DNA from: Dendrophyllia cribrosa
Lineage: Eukaryota > Cnidaria > Anthozoa > Scleractinia > Dendrophylliidae
Assembly (NCBI GenBank): GCA_024195265.1
Contig: JAJLRJ010000011.1
Location: 25,937,792 to 26,001,791 of the forward strand
DNA length: 64,000 bases
Direction: 5' to 3'
Shown piece by piece: positions 56,801-64,000 of this stretch. How positions within the stretch are numbered: the first letter of the stretch is position 1; the number at the start of each line of letters is the position of its first letter. The translations under genes and the position numbers were made by a program. Below the pieces are notes generated by a model, which saw only the letters and a list, made by a program, of their open reading frames with translations, did not search any database and had not been told where the DNA came from.

Positions 56801-59800
56801 CAAACCTTGCTATCTGACGTCGGGCCCGGGAAGAGAACGTCTAGATATTTCCCGCCAAACATGCGCAATGTGTCATTTGGGTTTTCCCTGACAGTTTTCG
56901 CGTCGCCGTTGCCGTTCCGGTTCCCGGTGCTTAAAGTCCCTATTAGTTCTGTACAGCCGACATCTTGGGTCCGACATCTTGGATCCGCCAACTTGGTTAT
57001 CGGGATTTCTCCAAAACCTATCAGTGAAAATCATCCATATTGACTCAAAAGTATAATCAAAGCAACCACAGAAATGCTAAAATGGCATAAAATGTTATGA
57101 CGACAAACTGTTTTCATTAAAAGATTAAAAAAGGCTAATTTCGAAGAAAAAACATCAAGTCACGTGAACAATAAAATTTTATACCAAATTGTTGCCAGAT
57201 GAACATTTTAGAAAAGTCACGGTGGCGTTTGCTTCAATATTAAAAACGTGATAAATGTTAAAAGTCAGCGTGGGGCAGTTGGTGCCTCCCCAGGCTAAAG
57301 AGGGTTAACGTAACAATGTCGGATGCATTATTTAGAAGCCTCAAGCCATTACGTCCGATAAGTTTAAAACTCAAAAGCGTTTGTTTCATTTCTGCAAGAG
57401 CGTGACACTGCAGAAATACAAGAGAAATTCAAGAGATACTGAATGTATCCATTGAATTAGTTTTATAAGAGAAGATAGAGTACCTCTTCTGTCAACTCAA
57501 CTTACGGTAACTTATCCCGCTCTCCAGAAACTAAACAAAATACCATAATACTCTTTAAAGTGCAGGTTAGGGTGGTGCTTGATGTAAGCTTCATTTTTCC
57601 AATTTCTTTTGTTTTCAGTACGAACCGCACGTGCTATGCTTCAACTTCTTGGCAATTTGCATACGGTGCACATTTGTATACGAACACACAATGCTACATC
57701 CTAGCGTTCCTACATGTACTCTGAATTTCATTGCGCCGTTCTAACAAAGGATACTTAAATAATTACACCCCGGTGAGGCTGCGCCTGCACATAAAAGATT
57801 ATTATGGTATTTTTCGGAGTGGCCTATTATAGCAACCTCGTCCCCAGGACGTTCTCCGCTATAAACATGGCAGGGCAGGCGTAGAAACCTACCATAATAC
57901 GTCAAAAGGTAGAGTCTAATTGCTATAGAGCGTTTTCACTCACGTGACCTGCAGTCCCGTGGGACTCAAATGACAAAGGCCATGGCAGCCATGTTGGTGT
58001 TCCTAACAAAAGAAGTTAATTAAAATTATTTTGTACGGGAATACCAATATGGCGGCCATGACGTCAAGTGAAAACGCTCTATAGCTCAGAAGGAGGTCGG
58101 ACACCTTAATGAGAATATATAACGTAAGAATCAGATTAACTACGAATAACCCTTAGCCTGACTGGTTAGCTTTTAATTAGGGTTGGGGTTAGCAGGTAAT
58201 ATAGTTCAATTTAAACCCAATTGACGAAAGCAGCTCGATTGTGTAGTGGTTGTGTAGGTTCTCTAACAATCTAGATACTGCCTGAGGTCACAGGTTCAAA
58301 CCTTAATGGGAACTTTAGACTTTTTTTTTTTTTACAGTTAAAAATTTATTGAAGATAAAATTCCAAGTGTCGACATTACGTCATATAACTCTCAAAAAGG
58401 TGTCCGACCTCCTTCTGAGCTATAGCAGGTAGACTCTACCACGTCAAAAATCCTAGAGTAGTATTGTCGCGTAAAAACATTATGGAATGTGTTCGTTTGG
58501 TTGGAAAAACGATTTCAGACTGCCAAAAAAACAAACACGGCTACGTGTGACGTGACGCCCCACAATTTTTGGACTATTTTGGCAGGGGTTTCTACGCCTG
58601 CCCCGTTATTTTGAAAGCGGAGAAGGGGCCTGGGGACGAGGTTGCCAACTATAGCGGTAGAAGTGTAAAAAAGAAAATCTAAAATCCCCACTCAGGATTG
58701 AACCTGTGACCTCAGCTAGGCTTAGGCTTACATAGGCTTACATAGCCTACCGTACCACTGTACCACCTAGCTTCTCGGGTTGCTTACTGCTAAATTTAAC
58801 TATATAAAATGCTGACCCTAACCTCAACTAAAAGCTAACCAGTTACTCCGTTATATAAGTCTCAATAAGGTGTCCGACGTCCTTCTGGAAGGTATGATTT
58901 GGGCTTGACCTAGTTTCTTGGTGTTACGGATGGTGTGATCACCAAATGAAGTAAAACAAAAGATTCAAAAGACACTGAACAATACCCACACGACAACACA
59001 AAAACTAACCAACAATGGCTTCCGCAACACCAAGAAACACCCACTATAGCGGATGAAAGTCGAAGTTGCGGCAAGTGCATGTGGTTCATTTAAAAGATAC
59101 TCCTTGCTGTTTTCTTTATTGCAAGTTCTATAACGTGATGTTAATTTTGTTTCAGAAAACGTCAAGGAAGTCACGGGCAACATAAAGGGTGAGCGAAAAA
59201 ATGTTAATTGCTGTTTTTTGAAGTGACCGTTAGGTCGCGTGTTAAATTTATTTATTCTTTTATTTTTATTTTTCAACTTTATTGGACATAAAATATCTAT
59301 AACAAAATAAGTTGGATCAAAGAGAAAGGTGCAAACGCGACGCGATCGAACCCCATACGAGGCACCTAAGACCTCAATTGGTCACCGCGATTATTTCCAG
59401 AGCTCAATTCAAAACCGCGATGAATCTGGGCCGGGTTGTTCAAAGCACGATTAAGATAACCCAGGATTAGCGAACATTTTCCAGGATTAGCGAACATTTT
59501 CTTCAGTTTCGACTTTAAGTTGTCTTCACTACTAGCTATAAATAACCTTTTGAAATCATTTTTAAACAGAGAAATGAAATCCTCGGCTAACTTTTTATTC
59601 ACGGTTAGCGTTAATCGGCTTTCCAACAACAGGGTCCTGGGGGCCGTTTCTCGAAAGACCCGGTAATTATCGGGCCCGGAAAGCTGTTTTATTTTCATTT
59701 AAGACTGAGGTTTCAAAAGTTTTGCAGATAATACGATAAAACTATCAGTTAGCAAAACAAAATGGACTGGTTTGTTCGCTAGGACCTGCGCTTTTATTCT

Positions 59801-62800
59801 TTAGATTTTGATTTCTATATTTGGCTTCGGGCCCGAAAAGTTACCGGGAGTTTCGAGAAACGGGCCCCAGAGCTTGTCAGGCGACAATATTTGTGTACGC
59901 AGGGGCGGATCCAGGATTTTTCTTAGGAGGGGGTGCACCTCTAAGGAATGACGTAACTGAAAGGTGACGTAAACAAATTTTAAAAGCGAACAACGCAGAC
60001 TAGGTCATCTCAGGGGGGGGTGGGGGGGTGGGGGGGTGCGCACCCCCTGCACCCTCCCCCTAGATCCGCCCCTGGTACGGGTATATCTACGGTATCATAC
60101 GTTCAGCTATGGTATTAAAACTTTTACTATAGGTTTTATTAACATTATTTAATGATGCAGAAACTTACTTGAGTTCGCTTATTCCAGGTATACATGAGGA
60201 CATTGAAACCATGGAGCGACAACTAAATGGTAAGCGAAACTATGTTGTAAGTTTATTATTTTCATTGTTTGTGGGTTACTGCCAATTATCCTTGGGAGAG
60301 AGAAAGAGAGAGAAAGAGAGAGAAAGAAAGAAAGAAAAAGTGTCAGATAAATTGTGGTTACGTTTCAGTACTGACCTCCCCTTATGTAAAAACGGTTCGA
60401 AATTAAAGATGGCGGATCAGGAAAAACTCGTTTAACTTGTTCAACTCGTTCAACACTTCGCGTATTGAAACGCACAAAACGAACATTTATAATGTTACTA
60501 AATATTTATATGTAGCCTTTCTCTTAGCGGACATTAAAAAGAAAGTCAAATTCAGCACTGTTTTTTAGCGTTTTGCGTACGCCCTTATGTCGTGTTGTGT
60601 TGTTTTCACTGGTGACATAATTAAACCATCGATATAAGTTGTGTTTTGCATTTGTGTGACCTCGCCGTTATGCTGTTATGCCGTTATGCCGTTATGCCGT
60701 TATGCCGTTATGTCGATAGTGTTAATCAGGCTTTATGATATACCGGCCCCCTCACTAATATGCCTTCAGTTTGGAAGTTGATTTTTGTAACAAGAACAAC
60801 AACTATTCGAGTAGTGAAGTCGTGCTTTAAGAAGCTTTAAGGGTCTTGTAAGTGCCCCTAAGGTACGAGAATTAATTCAATATATATTGTTATGACTTGT
60901 TTTACATGACAGTCGCTTTTCCGGTCACAATGGGTGATCCGTCACGAACGTTACTACAATGTACGTCATTTGAAACCTTAAATCAGTCTTTCGCAATCAC
61001 TCGTGCATGAAAGGTCAACTTTAACTTCAATATTTAATACTTCCATTTATCTGTTGCTCGAAAAGAAAGAAAACGAAATCGTTATCGAATCGAACTCACG
61101 CCAAACCCGGCAATAATGTAAGTTCCTTTTACTTGATATGTTTCGTTTCGTCATTTTCCTTTTCCTTATGTTGTAAATAAATCCAATCATCCATGAGCTT
61201 GAAGTTGCTATATCAACTGATATGACGTCACTAAGACTTCGCCTCAGGCTATAAACCACTTGATAAAAGTGAACTTTTTTACATTTTGGAGCCAATTTTA
61301 TAAGTCGTGTGGCTTGGCTCGTAGCCAAGGCGGTACGACTAATAAACACCCCTCTCTAATATCCCCTCCCCTTTTGGGACATGCGATTTTGCAGTAAGTC
61401 ACTCCTATTCCCTATTACAAAATCCATCCCATGCGGCCCAGTTGGTTTGTTTTTAAACAAATATACATCCAAATATCCAACAGAGCAATGGTGTCACAAA
61501 AAGGCAAAAATAACAGTTTTCCTTGCCGCAACTGCTGATAGAGGGAAAAAAAAACAACCATTTTTGTGTTCACAAATGCTAAACAGGGCCGGGTTGTACA
61601 AAGCACGATTAAGCTAACCCAGGATTAGCGTCAATTTTGAGTCCAGTTAAACAATACAACAATCGAAAAATTTTCAACGTTTTCTGCCCTTCAGTTTCGA
61701 CTTTAACTTGTCTTCACTACTGGCTACAAAAGACCTTTTGAAAACATTTTTAAACAGAGAAATGAAATCCTCGATTAACTTTAAATCAGGGATTGGCGTT
61801 AATCGGCTTTCGAACAACTGGGTCCAGGAAGTCAAACTGCTGGATGAAGAAAACGGTGTTTCAAGATTTGAAACAAGCCCACCCTCTTTATTAAGCCCCC
61901 CCGCCCCCCCTCTAATAAGTCCTCCTCCCCCACACCCCACCCCCGGTAACGAGGCCTGAAATTAAATAAGCACCCTCGGTAAACCAGAAGGTCACGGCAT
62001 GCCTATTTGCTTCAGATTTACAGGGGATGATTATGACAAGGCTGAGGAGAAGAAGGTTCAGAAAAAATCGGCGAATGGACGAAGTAAGCATTAATATACC
62101 GTACTATTCTGATTATAGTTTTATTTCCATAGTTTATTTTCACTGTCTTGTAGTATCCAACATTACAATGTGAAACGTAATTTGCCAACTTTCATCCGTC
62201 TGTTAATCTCGCCAATGTGGAAAATAAACCGCGGTTATTTTTAGGCAACTCGTGGATATGTGATATTTTTCAACTCGGTCTACGACCTTGGTGAATAAAT
62301 CACATAAACATAGTCCAATTTTCATGCGTCAATTATTGTTCTTTTCTTTTCCTCATTTATTAAAAAAAAAAACATTTTTCTTTTATTAAAATGTATTGGG
62401 CCAGTTATTTAAACGAAGTCTAACTTAGACCGCGGTTTAGGACAATTGATGGACGTCCACGTCTGTTTCCAAATTGGTCATTTTAAGTACATGAATGTAT
62501 TTCTTAATGTATTTTCGTTTAAATAACCAGCTCATTGTTATCTCGTGAATACGCGAAGCGTGTTCAAACAGATATAGTTTACCGGTACAGATATGCAAAT
62601 TAGTCACTCAATGTCCCTCAGTCGTAAACTTGTAAACTTGTTAACTCTCCAGAGTATCGTTTCAGACAATGTCACGCTAAAATGTTTTCTTATTTGTAAA
62701 CTGAATACGCTCATTTGCAAACTGCAAATGGAATTAAAATGTCAAGTTAAATTTATCATTTTTTTACGGTTTTTTTTTTTCGCTCTTAGTTTTAGTGTTT

Positions 62801-63874
62801 AGTGCGACATAGCGCGACAAATCGCGCCCAAATCGCACTGATATCGCCGCTAGTTTACACACGCGATTCAAGATGCAGCTTGCGCAAGACAAAAATTGCA
62901 CCGAAAAGTGCAACAAAAATTGCACAGAAAATCGTGTTTCAACGGGCCTTAAGATGTTTTCTTATTTGTAAACTGAACACGCTTATTTGTAAACATAAAG
63001 AAAATCTAAAATTAACATTAAGCTGTTTCGTATTCACGAGATGGCTTTTAGAACCCCTTTGATTCATAAGCGCTGCCCCGATTAAACACCGCCCTCGAAT
63101 GAGCGCCGCTTTAGAAAATCTAAAAACTTAATAGGTAAACGCCGCGGCTCCTTTTCAAGTAAAAACGACAAGGGCTCTTGATGATTAGAAAGAAGGATAG
63201 GAAGAAAGCGCTAAAAGTACCTGTGTATATAATTTTTGTTGTCTTAGTAACAATGCATTCTGTCCCAGAGAGGTACAACAACAACAACAACAACAAACAA
63301 CAACAACAACAACAAAACACTTTAAGTAAATAAAATAAAGTCGAACCTCCTTAACACGCTTAACAAAGCCATAGATCTAAGTGTCTTCATTACAAAGGTG
63401 TCTGTATTATAGAGGTAGGATATCTTCGGAACAAGTAGAACTTACCGTGAAAGAGAGGTGTCCGTAAGGAACGGTTAGACTGTATTAACTGACATTTTGA
63501 TAGGGTACTTTTCAAAAACTATACGCCATTTTAACTACATGTAGCTCCACCTTCATTCAGCCGAACCTCTCTTTTTACGGACACCTCTTTATCACGGACA
63601 GTTCTCTCGTTCCTGAAGATACCAAGATTCATTGAACAACTACCTCTACAATATAGACATCTCTGTAATGCACACACTTAGGTATGTCCCTTAGGTGTAC
63701 GTATTAAGGTGACTCCACTGTATTTTATTTACATGGAAGTTCCCCTATGCGTTGGAGTCGAGCCAGTATATGTTAAGGCTTTCATATGTTTAGAACTTAT
63801 CGTGTGTCCCTTGTTTATTTTATTATTTGCCAGATGCAACTTACCCCCAGTGGCTCGGGAGAAAATGATCAGGA
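47775..63874 (+). CDS. Gene C: diverged secreted micro-exon gene, 3' end outside the window
   Basis: Coding exons are 47775-47838, 47973-48008, 53959-54000, 54953-54985, 59156-59188, 60188-60229, 62016-62083 and 63834-63874. They total 359 nt and the final codon is split into a missing exon. Phases are 1-1 through exon 6, then 1-0 and 0-2, exactly as in genes A and B. The product starts MKFSAVSLICVLFVLSALS and continues with a short acidic exon (QGASDMMEDAR). Then come LVKVRVPPMVETAY, GVIQNVYNIAK, KNVKEVTGNIK, GIHEDIETMERQLN, a long Arg-rich exon (MTRLRRRRFRKNRRMDE) and the start of the tail (MQLTPSGSGENDQ). Intron 2 (5.9 kb) contains an intact Harbinger transposon; intron 4 contains a second, defective one. 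It is transcribed divergently from gene B. No known family was recognised; a cationic secreted peptide precursor is a guess from layout. Confidence 0.72.
47973..48008 (+). CDS. Gene C exon 2 (36 nt, acidic)
   Basis: Acceptor gtcattcaaag, donor gtaagtaaa, phase 1 to 1. It encodes GQGASDMMEDAR. Confidence 0.72.
48797..49060. repeat. Foldback-like repeat in gene C intron 2
   Basis: gagtttaacactacaaatct at the left is inverted at the right as agatgtgtagttttaaactc, and the arms contain related tataactcttgaacaaaa stretches. Confidence 0.5.
49149..49330 (+). repeat. GC-rich MITE-like end, left copy
   Basis: atggctccgtcaattccaag, cccgctcat, a C run, gggcatttgtcgggcatttg and ggtggggcat in order. An inverted copy lies at 53580-53726, on the other side of the Harbinger transposon. 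Confidence 0.6.
50086..51106 (+). CDS. Harbinger MYB/SANT-like accessory protein
   Basis: Two coding exons, 50086-50129 and 50422-51106 (introns gtaagtac...ttttcag, phase 2), give 242 residues. Residues about 17-85 form a MYB/SANT-like (trihelix) domain with MVWTDEKDELLCREIF, RGKKWEKVAENLN and KRAVRDRYNNLSRDLRKK. The middle is a charged coiled coil with a KTKKKRA nuclear-localisation-like cluster. The C-terminus is a Gln-rich helix (NQQQQQQKQMDLMLALV). In Harbinger elements this partner carries the transposase into the nucleus and binds the element's DNA. An acceptor at 50066 suggests a further 5' non-coding exon. Confidence 0.82.
51944..51976. repeat. Poly-G run inside the Harbinger element
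   Basis: A G-rich run interrupted by single bases, between the two transposon genes. Confidence 0.85.
52041..53227 (-). CDS. PIF/Harbinger DDE transposase (DDE_Tnp_4 type)
   Basis: Exons 53227-52561 and 52453-52041 join across a 107-nt intron (donor gttagttt, acceptor ctttttcag) to give 359 residues plus stop. Frame and conserved sequence run through the junction (IANMYGPV then EGRKHDSGMLADSGLL). Candidate catalytic acidic residues are the D of NCFGFIDGTVRP, the D of VYGDPAYPL and the E of RISVEWLFGD. Length and motifs match Harbinger nucleases. No premature stop or frameshift is seen, so the copy may be functional. It converges with the MYB-like gene, the usual arrangement. Confidence 0.88.
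53580..53726 (-). repeat. GC-rich MITE-like end, right inverted copy
   Basis: tgccccacccccgggctgac, aatgcccgacaaatgccggg, G runs and gagcgggcttggaattgacg. This is the inverted counterpart of 49149-49330. Confidence 0.6.
53959..54000 (+). CDS. Gene C exon 3 (42 nt)
   Basis: Acceptor cattgtttcag, donor gtaagcaaac, phase 1 to 1. It encodes LVKVRVPPMVETAY. No counterpart was found in A or B. Confidence 0.72.
54001..54952. other. Gene C intron 3
   Basis: AT-rich, no exon or repeat borders seen. Confidence 0.4.
54953..54985 (+). CDS. Gene C exon 4 (33 nt)
   Basis: Acceptor tttgtattag, donor gtgagtgaa, phase 1 to 1. It encodes GVIQNVYNIAK, homologous to exon 3 of A and B. Confidence 0.75.
55430..55640 (+). 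pseudogene. Harbinger transposase N-terminal remnant
   Basis: The frame has LNEVREMLLISR, MLLYDLNTSNKLDLPYDSYD and FDFDVLVDDS. It parallels the intact transposase N-terminus (REVRDLLLVG, LLLYDLNTSKNPDFPYECYD). Similarity ends where the internal inverted repeat begins; the DDE core is gone. Confidence 0.75.
55590..56545. repeat. Internal inverted repeat of the Harbinger derivative
   Basis: The arms, about 55597-55875 and 56225-56525, are inverted. Shared words include attagtctgagccaaatcaa, ctcgctcgcaaat and acgggagtattctttg. A shorter unit with tacggragtccraaa recurs at both ends of each arm. Transcripts could fold into a long hairpin. Confidence 0.75.
57320..57820. other. Gene C intron 4, no exon accepted
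   Basis: A good acceptor (cttttgttttcag at 57619) is present. No donor after it keeps the phase-1 pattern before a stop, so no exon is called. Confidence 0.4.
57923..58084. mobile_element. Nested 162-nt MITE (CTATAGAGCGTTTTCACT ends)
   Basis: The ends ctatagagcgttttcactca and gtgaaaacgctctatag are inverted. The interior contains atggcggccatgacgtca. Confidence 0.8.
58079..58425. mobile_element. MITE with internal tRNA-like promoter boxes (copy 2)
   Basis: Perfect ends of about 29 nt begin CTATAGCTCAGAAGGAGGTC. The interior has an A-box-like tgtgtagtggttgtgtagg and B-box-like ggttcaaacctt. It overlaps the previous MITE by the shared CTATAG. The core is the same as in 37390-37735. Confidence 0.75.
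58665..58890 (-). mobile_element. MITE with internal tRNA-like promoter boxes (copy 3, partial)
   Basis: It is inverted relative to copy 1: ccccactcaggattgaacct, ccaccta gcttctcggg and ggtgtccgacgtccttctg. Only one terminus is clear. Confidence 0.6.
59156..59188 (+). CDS. Gene C exon 5 (33 nt)
   Basis: Acceptor ttttgtttcag, donor gtgagcgaaa, phase 1 to 1. It encodes KNVKEVTGNIK. The donor matches those of A and B exons 4 and 5. Confidence 0.77.
59390..59690. repeat. Dispersed repeat R3, copy 1
   Basis: gggccgggttgttcaaagca and ccaggattagcgaac at one end, and aacagagaaatgaaatcctc in the middle. The second copy is at 61588-61850. The minus strand keeps a related frame in both (DFISLFKN, ASSED, LKSKLK), so it may derive from a coding element. 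Confidence 0.6.
59637..59870. mobile_element. MITE with CTGGGGGCCGTTTCTCG ends
   Basis: ctgggggccgtttctcgaaa and gagaaacgggccccag are inverted; inner ends cccggtaattatcgggcccg and ttcgggcccgaaaagttacc. It is inserted in R3 copy 1. Confidence 0.75.
59900..60074. mobile_element. MITE with CAGGGGCGGATC ends
   Basis: caggggcggatccaggattt and ctagatccgcccctg are inverted, and the direct repeat GTACG flanks both sides. The interior is G/C-skewed (ggtgggggggtgg). Confidence 0.8.
60188..60229 (+). CDS. Gene C exon 6 (42 nt)
   Basis: Acceptor tcgcttattccag, donor gtaagcgaaa, phase 1 to 1. It encodes GIHEDIETMERQLN. It corresponds to the 33-nt KIREVVKQNQQ exon of gene B with three extra codons. Confidence 0.75.
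60296..60341. repeat. GA-rich microsatellite
   Basis: agagagaaag units. Confidence 0.9.
60350..61580. other. Gene C intron 6, left part
   Basis: No exon seen. It contains the 9-bp tandem array at about 60664-60712. Confidence 0.4.
60664..60712. repeat. Minisatellite, 9-bp unit gttatgccg
   Basis: Five to six copies of gttatgccg, with one variant unit at the left and one at the right. Confidence 0.9.
61588..61850. repeat. Dispersed repeat R3, copy 2
   Basis: gggccgggttgtacaaagca, acccaggattagcg, cttgtcttcactactggc and aaacagagaaatgaaatcct. Uninterrupted counterpart of 59390-59690. Confidence 0.6.
62016..62083 (+). CDS. Gene C exon 7 (68 nt, Arg-rich variable exon)
   Basis: Acceptor tatttgcttcag, donor gtaagcatt. 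It enters in phase 1 and leaves in phase 0, encoding DLQGMIM then TRLRRRRFRKNRRMDE. A second AG 8 nt downstream (tttacag) would give an acidic/basic reading in phase 1 to 1 (DDYDKAEEKKVQKKSANGR). Alignment of the acceptor with genes A and B favours the first. Confidence 0.68.
62090..63275. other. Gene C intron 7
   Basis: AT-rich. Two related blocks, at 62680-62715 and 62950-62990 (ttttcttatttgtaaactga), show an internal duplication. No exon was found. Confidence 0.4.
63276..63316. repeat. (CAA)n microsatellite
   Basis: About 12 CAA units with one interruption. Confidence 0.9.
63326..63732. mobile_element. Pogo/Tigger-like MITE
   Basis: The ends gtaaataaaataaagtcgaa and ggtgactccactgtatttta pair imperfectly (cag-t-ggagtcaccttaata type). 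The interior has complementary gagaggtgtccgtaagg and tttacggacacctctt. It ends 100 nt before gene C exon 8. Confidence 0.6.
63834..63874 (+). CDS. Gene C exon 8 (41 nt, start of the tail)
   Basis: Acceptor attatttgccag, donor gtgagcgata. It enters in phase 0 and leaves in phase 2, encoding MQLTPSGSGENDQ. It aligns with exon 8 of A and exon 9 of B (SGQTDQY). By analogy the next and last exon carries the stop and lies beyond the window. Confidence 0.7.
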
Positions 63875-64000
63875 GTGAGCGATAAGAGTTACATTTTATC
63901 AAGATGACCGCCTTTCCACAGTTATATATTAGAGTAGTAAATAAATATACAGTCTTAAAGGCGAAGGACCAAAAATGTAAAACGAAGGAAATTAAATAAA

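Larger units (their letters stand above)
55269..56941. mobile_element. Non-autonomous Harbinger derivative (1.67 kb)
   Basis: Perfect 41-nt terminal inverted repeats begin AGGGACTTTAAGCACCGGGA. The direct repeat is ATT (55266-55268 and 56942-56944). R2 copy 1 (about 13218) provides the empty site, gtcattagttctg. The interior holds only the N-terminal part of a transposase and a large internal inverted repeat. The tip AGGGACYTTAAG is shared with the intact Harbinger at 49745, so a related transposase could act on it. Confidence 0.85.
55165..57310. repeat. Dispersed repeat R2, copy 4 (interrupted by Harbinger 2)
   Basis: Left part atgaaacttggtggatatat to gaaattatgtcatt. The right part resumes attagttctgtacagccg and ends near cctccccaggctaaagaggg. 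Confidence 0.7.
57832..58645. mobile_element. MITE with CAACCTCGTCCCCAGG termini, host of two nested MITEs
   Basis: gcaacctcgtccccagg at the left and cctggggacgaggttgc at the right are inverted and extend about 55 nt with mismatches, including ggcaggcgtagaaacc. Two other MITEs lie inside. Confidence 0.7.

Noticed and set aside
57619..57670. Possible extra gene C exon after a strong acceptor
   Set aside because: The only nearby donors leave phase 0 or follow a stop, breaking the family phase pattern.
1..64000. CRISPR arrays, operons, bacterial promoters or phage genes
   Set aside because: The direct repeats present are transposon families, and introns, poly(A) signals and LINEs show nuclear eukaryotic DNA.

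Overview
This is eukaryotic DNA, most likely from a cnidarian and probably an anthozoan such as a stony coral. The reasons are the AT-rich composition, small phase-matched exons with GT-AG introns, dense MITEs, Harbinger and LINE remnants, and long C/G homopolymers. The assignment is an inference; nothing in the window fixes the species. Almost all long open frames are chance or transposon sequence. The real host genes are split into exons of 33 to 81 nt and can only be found from splice signals.

The main content is a family of small secreted-protein genes, called A, B and C here. Gene A (minus, 8.74-16.86 kb, 113 codons) and gene B (minus, 27.44-39.81 kb, 128 codons) are complete, with a 5' non-coding exon, signal-peptide exon, acidic exon, a run of 33-nt phase-1 exons, a length-variable exon, a conserved C-terminal exon, and a tiny last exon followed by a stop codon and AATAAA. 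Gene C (plus, 47.77 to beyond 63.87 kb) is a diverged paralogue whose last exon lies outside the window. Predicted products are a signal peptide, an acidic segment, a mostly basic helical middle and an acidic tail. This resembles the precursor layout of some cationic peptides, but the function is unknown.

Region by region. 1-8.3 kb: a decayed RTE-like LINE, a LINE 3' end, MITEs, an orphan 5'-exon-like block at 3.1 kb, C/G tracts and a CTTT microsatellite. 8.35-27.03 kb and 27.05-46.71 kb: a head-to-tail tandem duplication. Each copy holds one minus-strand gene (A or B) plus the divergent 5' exon of a plus-strand gene. The second copy's exon feeds gene C; the first copy's is orphaned and broken by a MITE that itself carries a LINE insertion. 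46.7-64 kb: gene C. Its intron 2 holds an apparently intact 3.6-kb PIF/Harbinger transposon (MYB-like gene plus DDE transposase), and its intron 4 holds a deletion-derivative Harbinger. Later introns hold stacked MITEs.

Because the duplication supplies a second copy of each site, many transposon insertions can be read against their own empty site. This gives exact target duplications (TA, TTAA, TAA, ATT) and a relative chronology.
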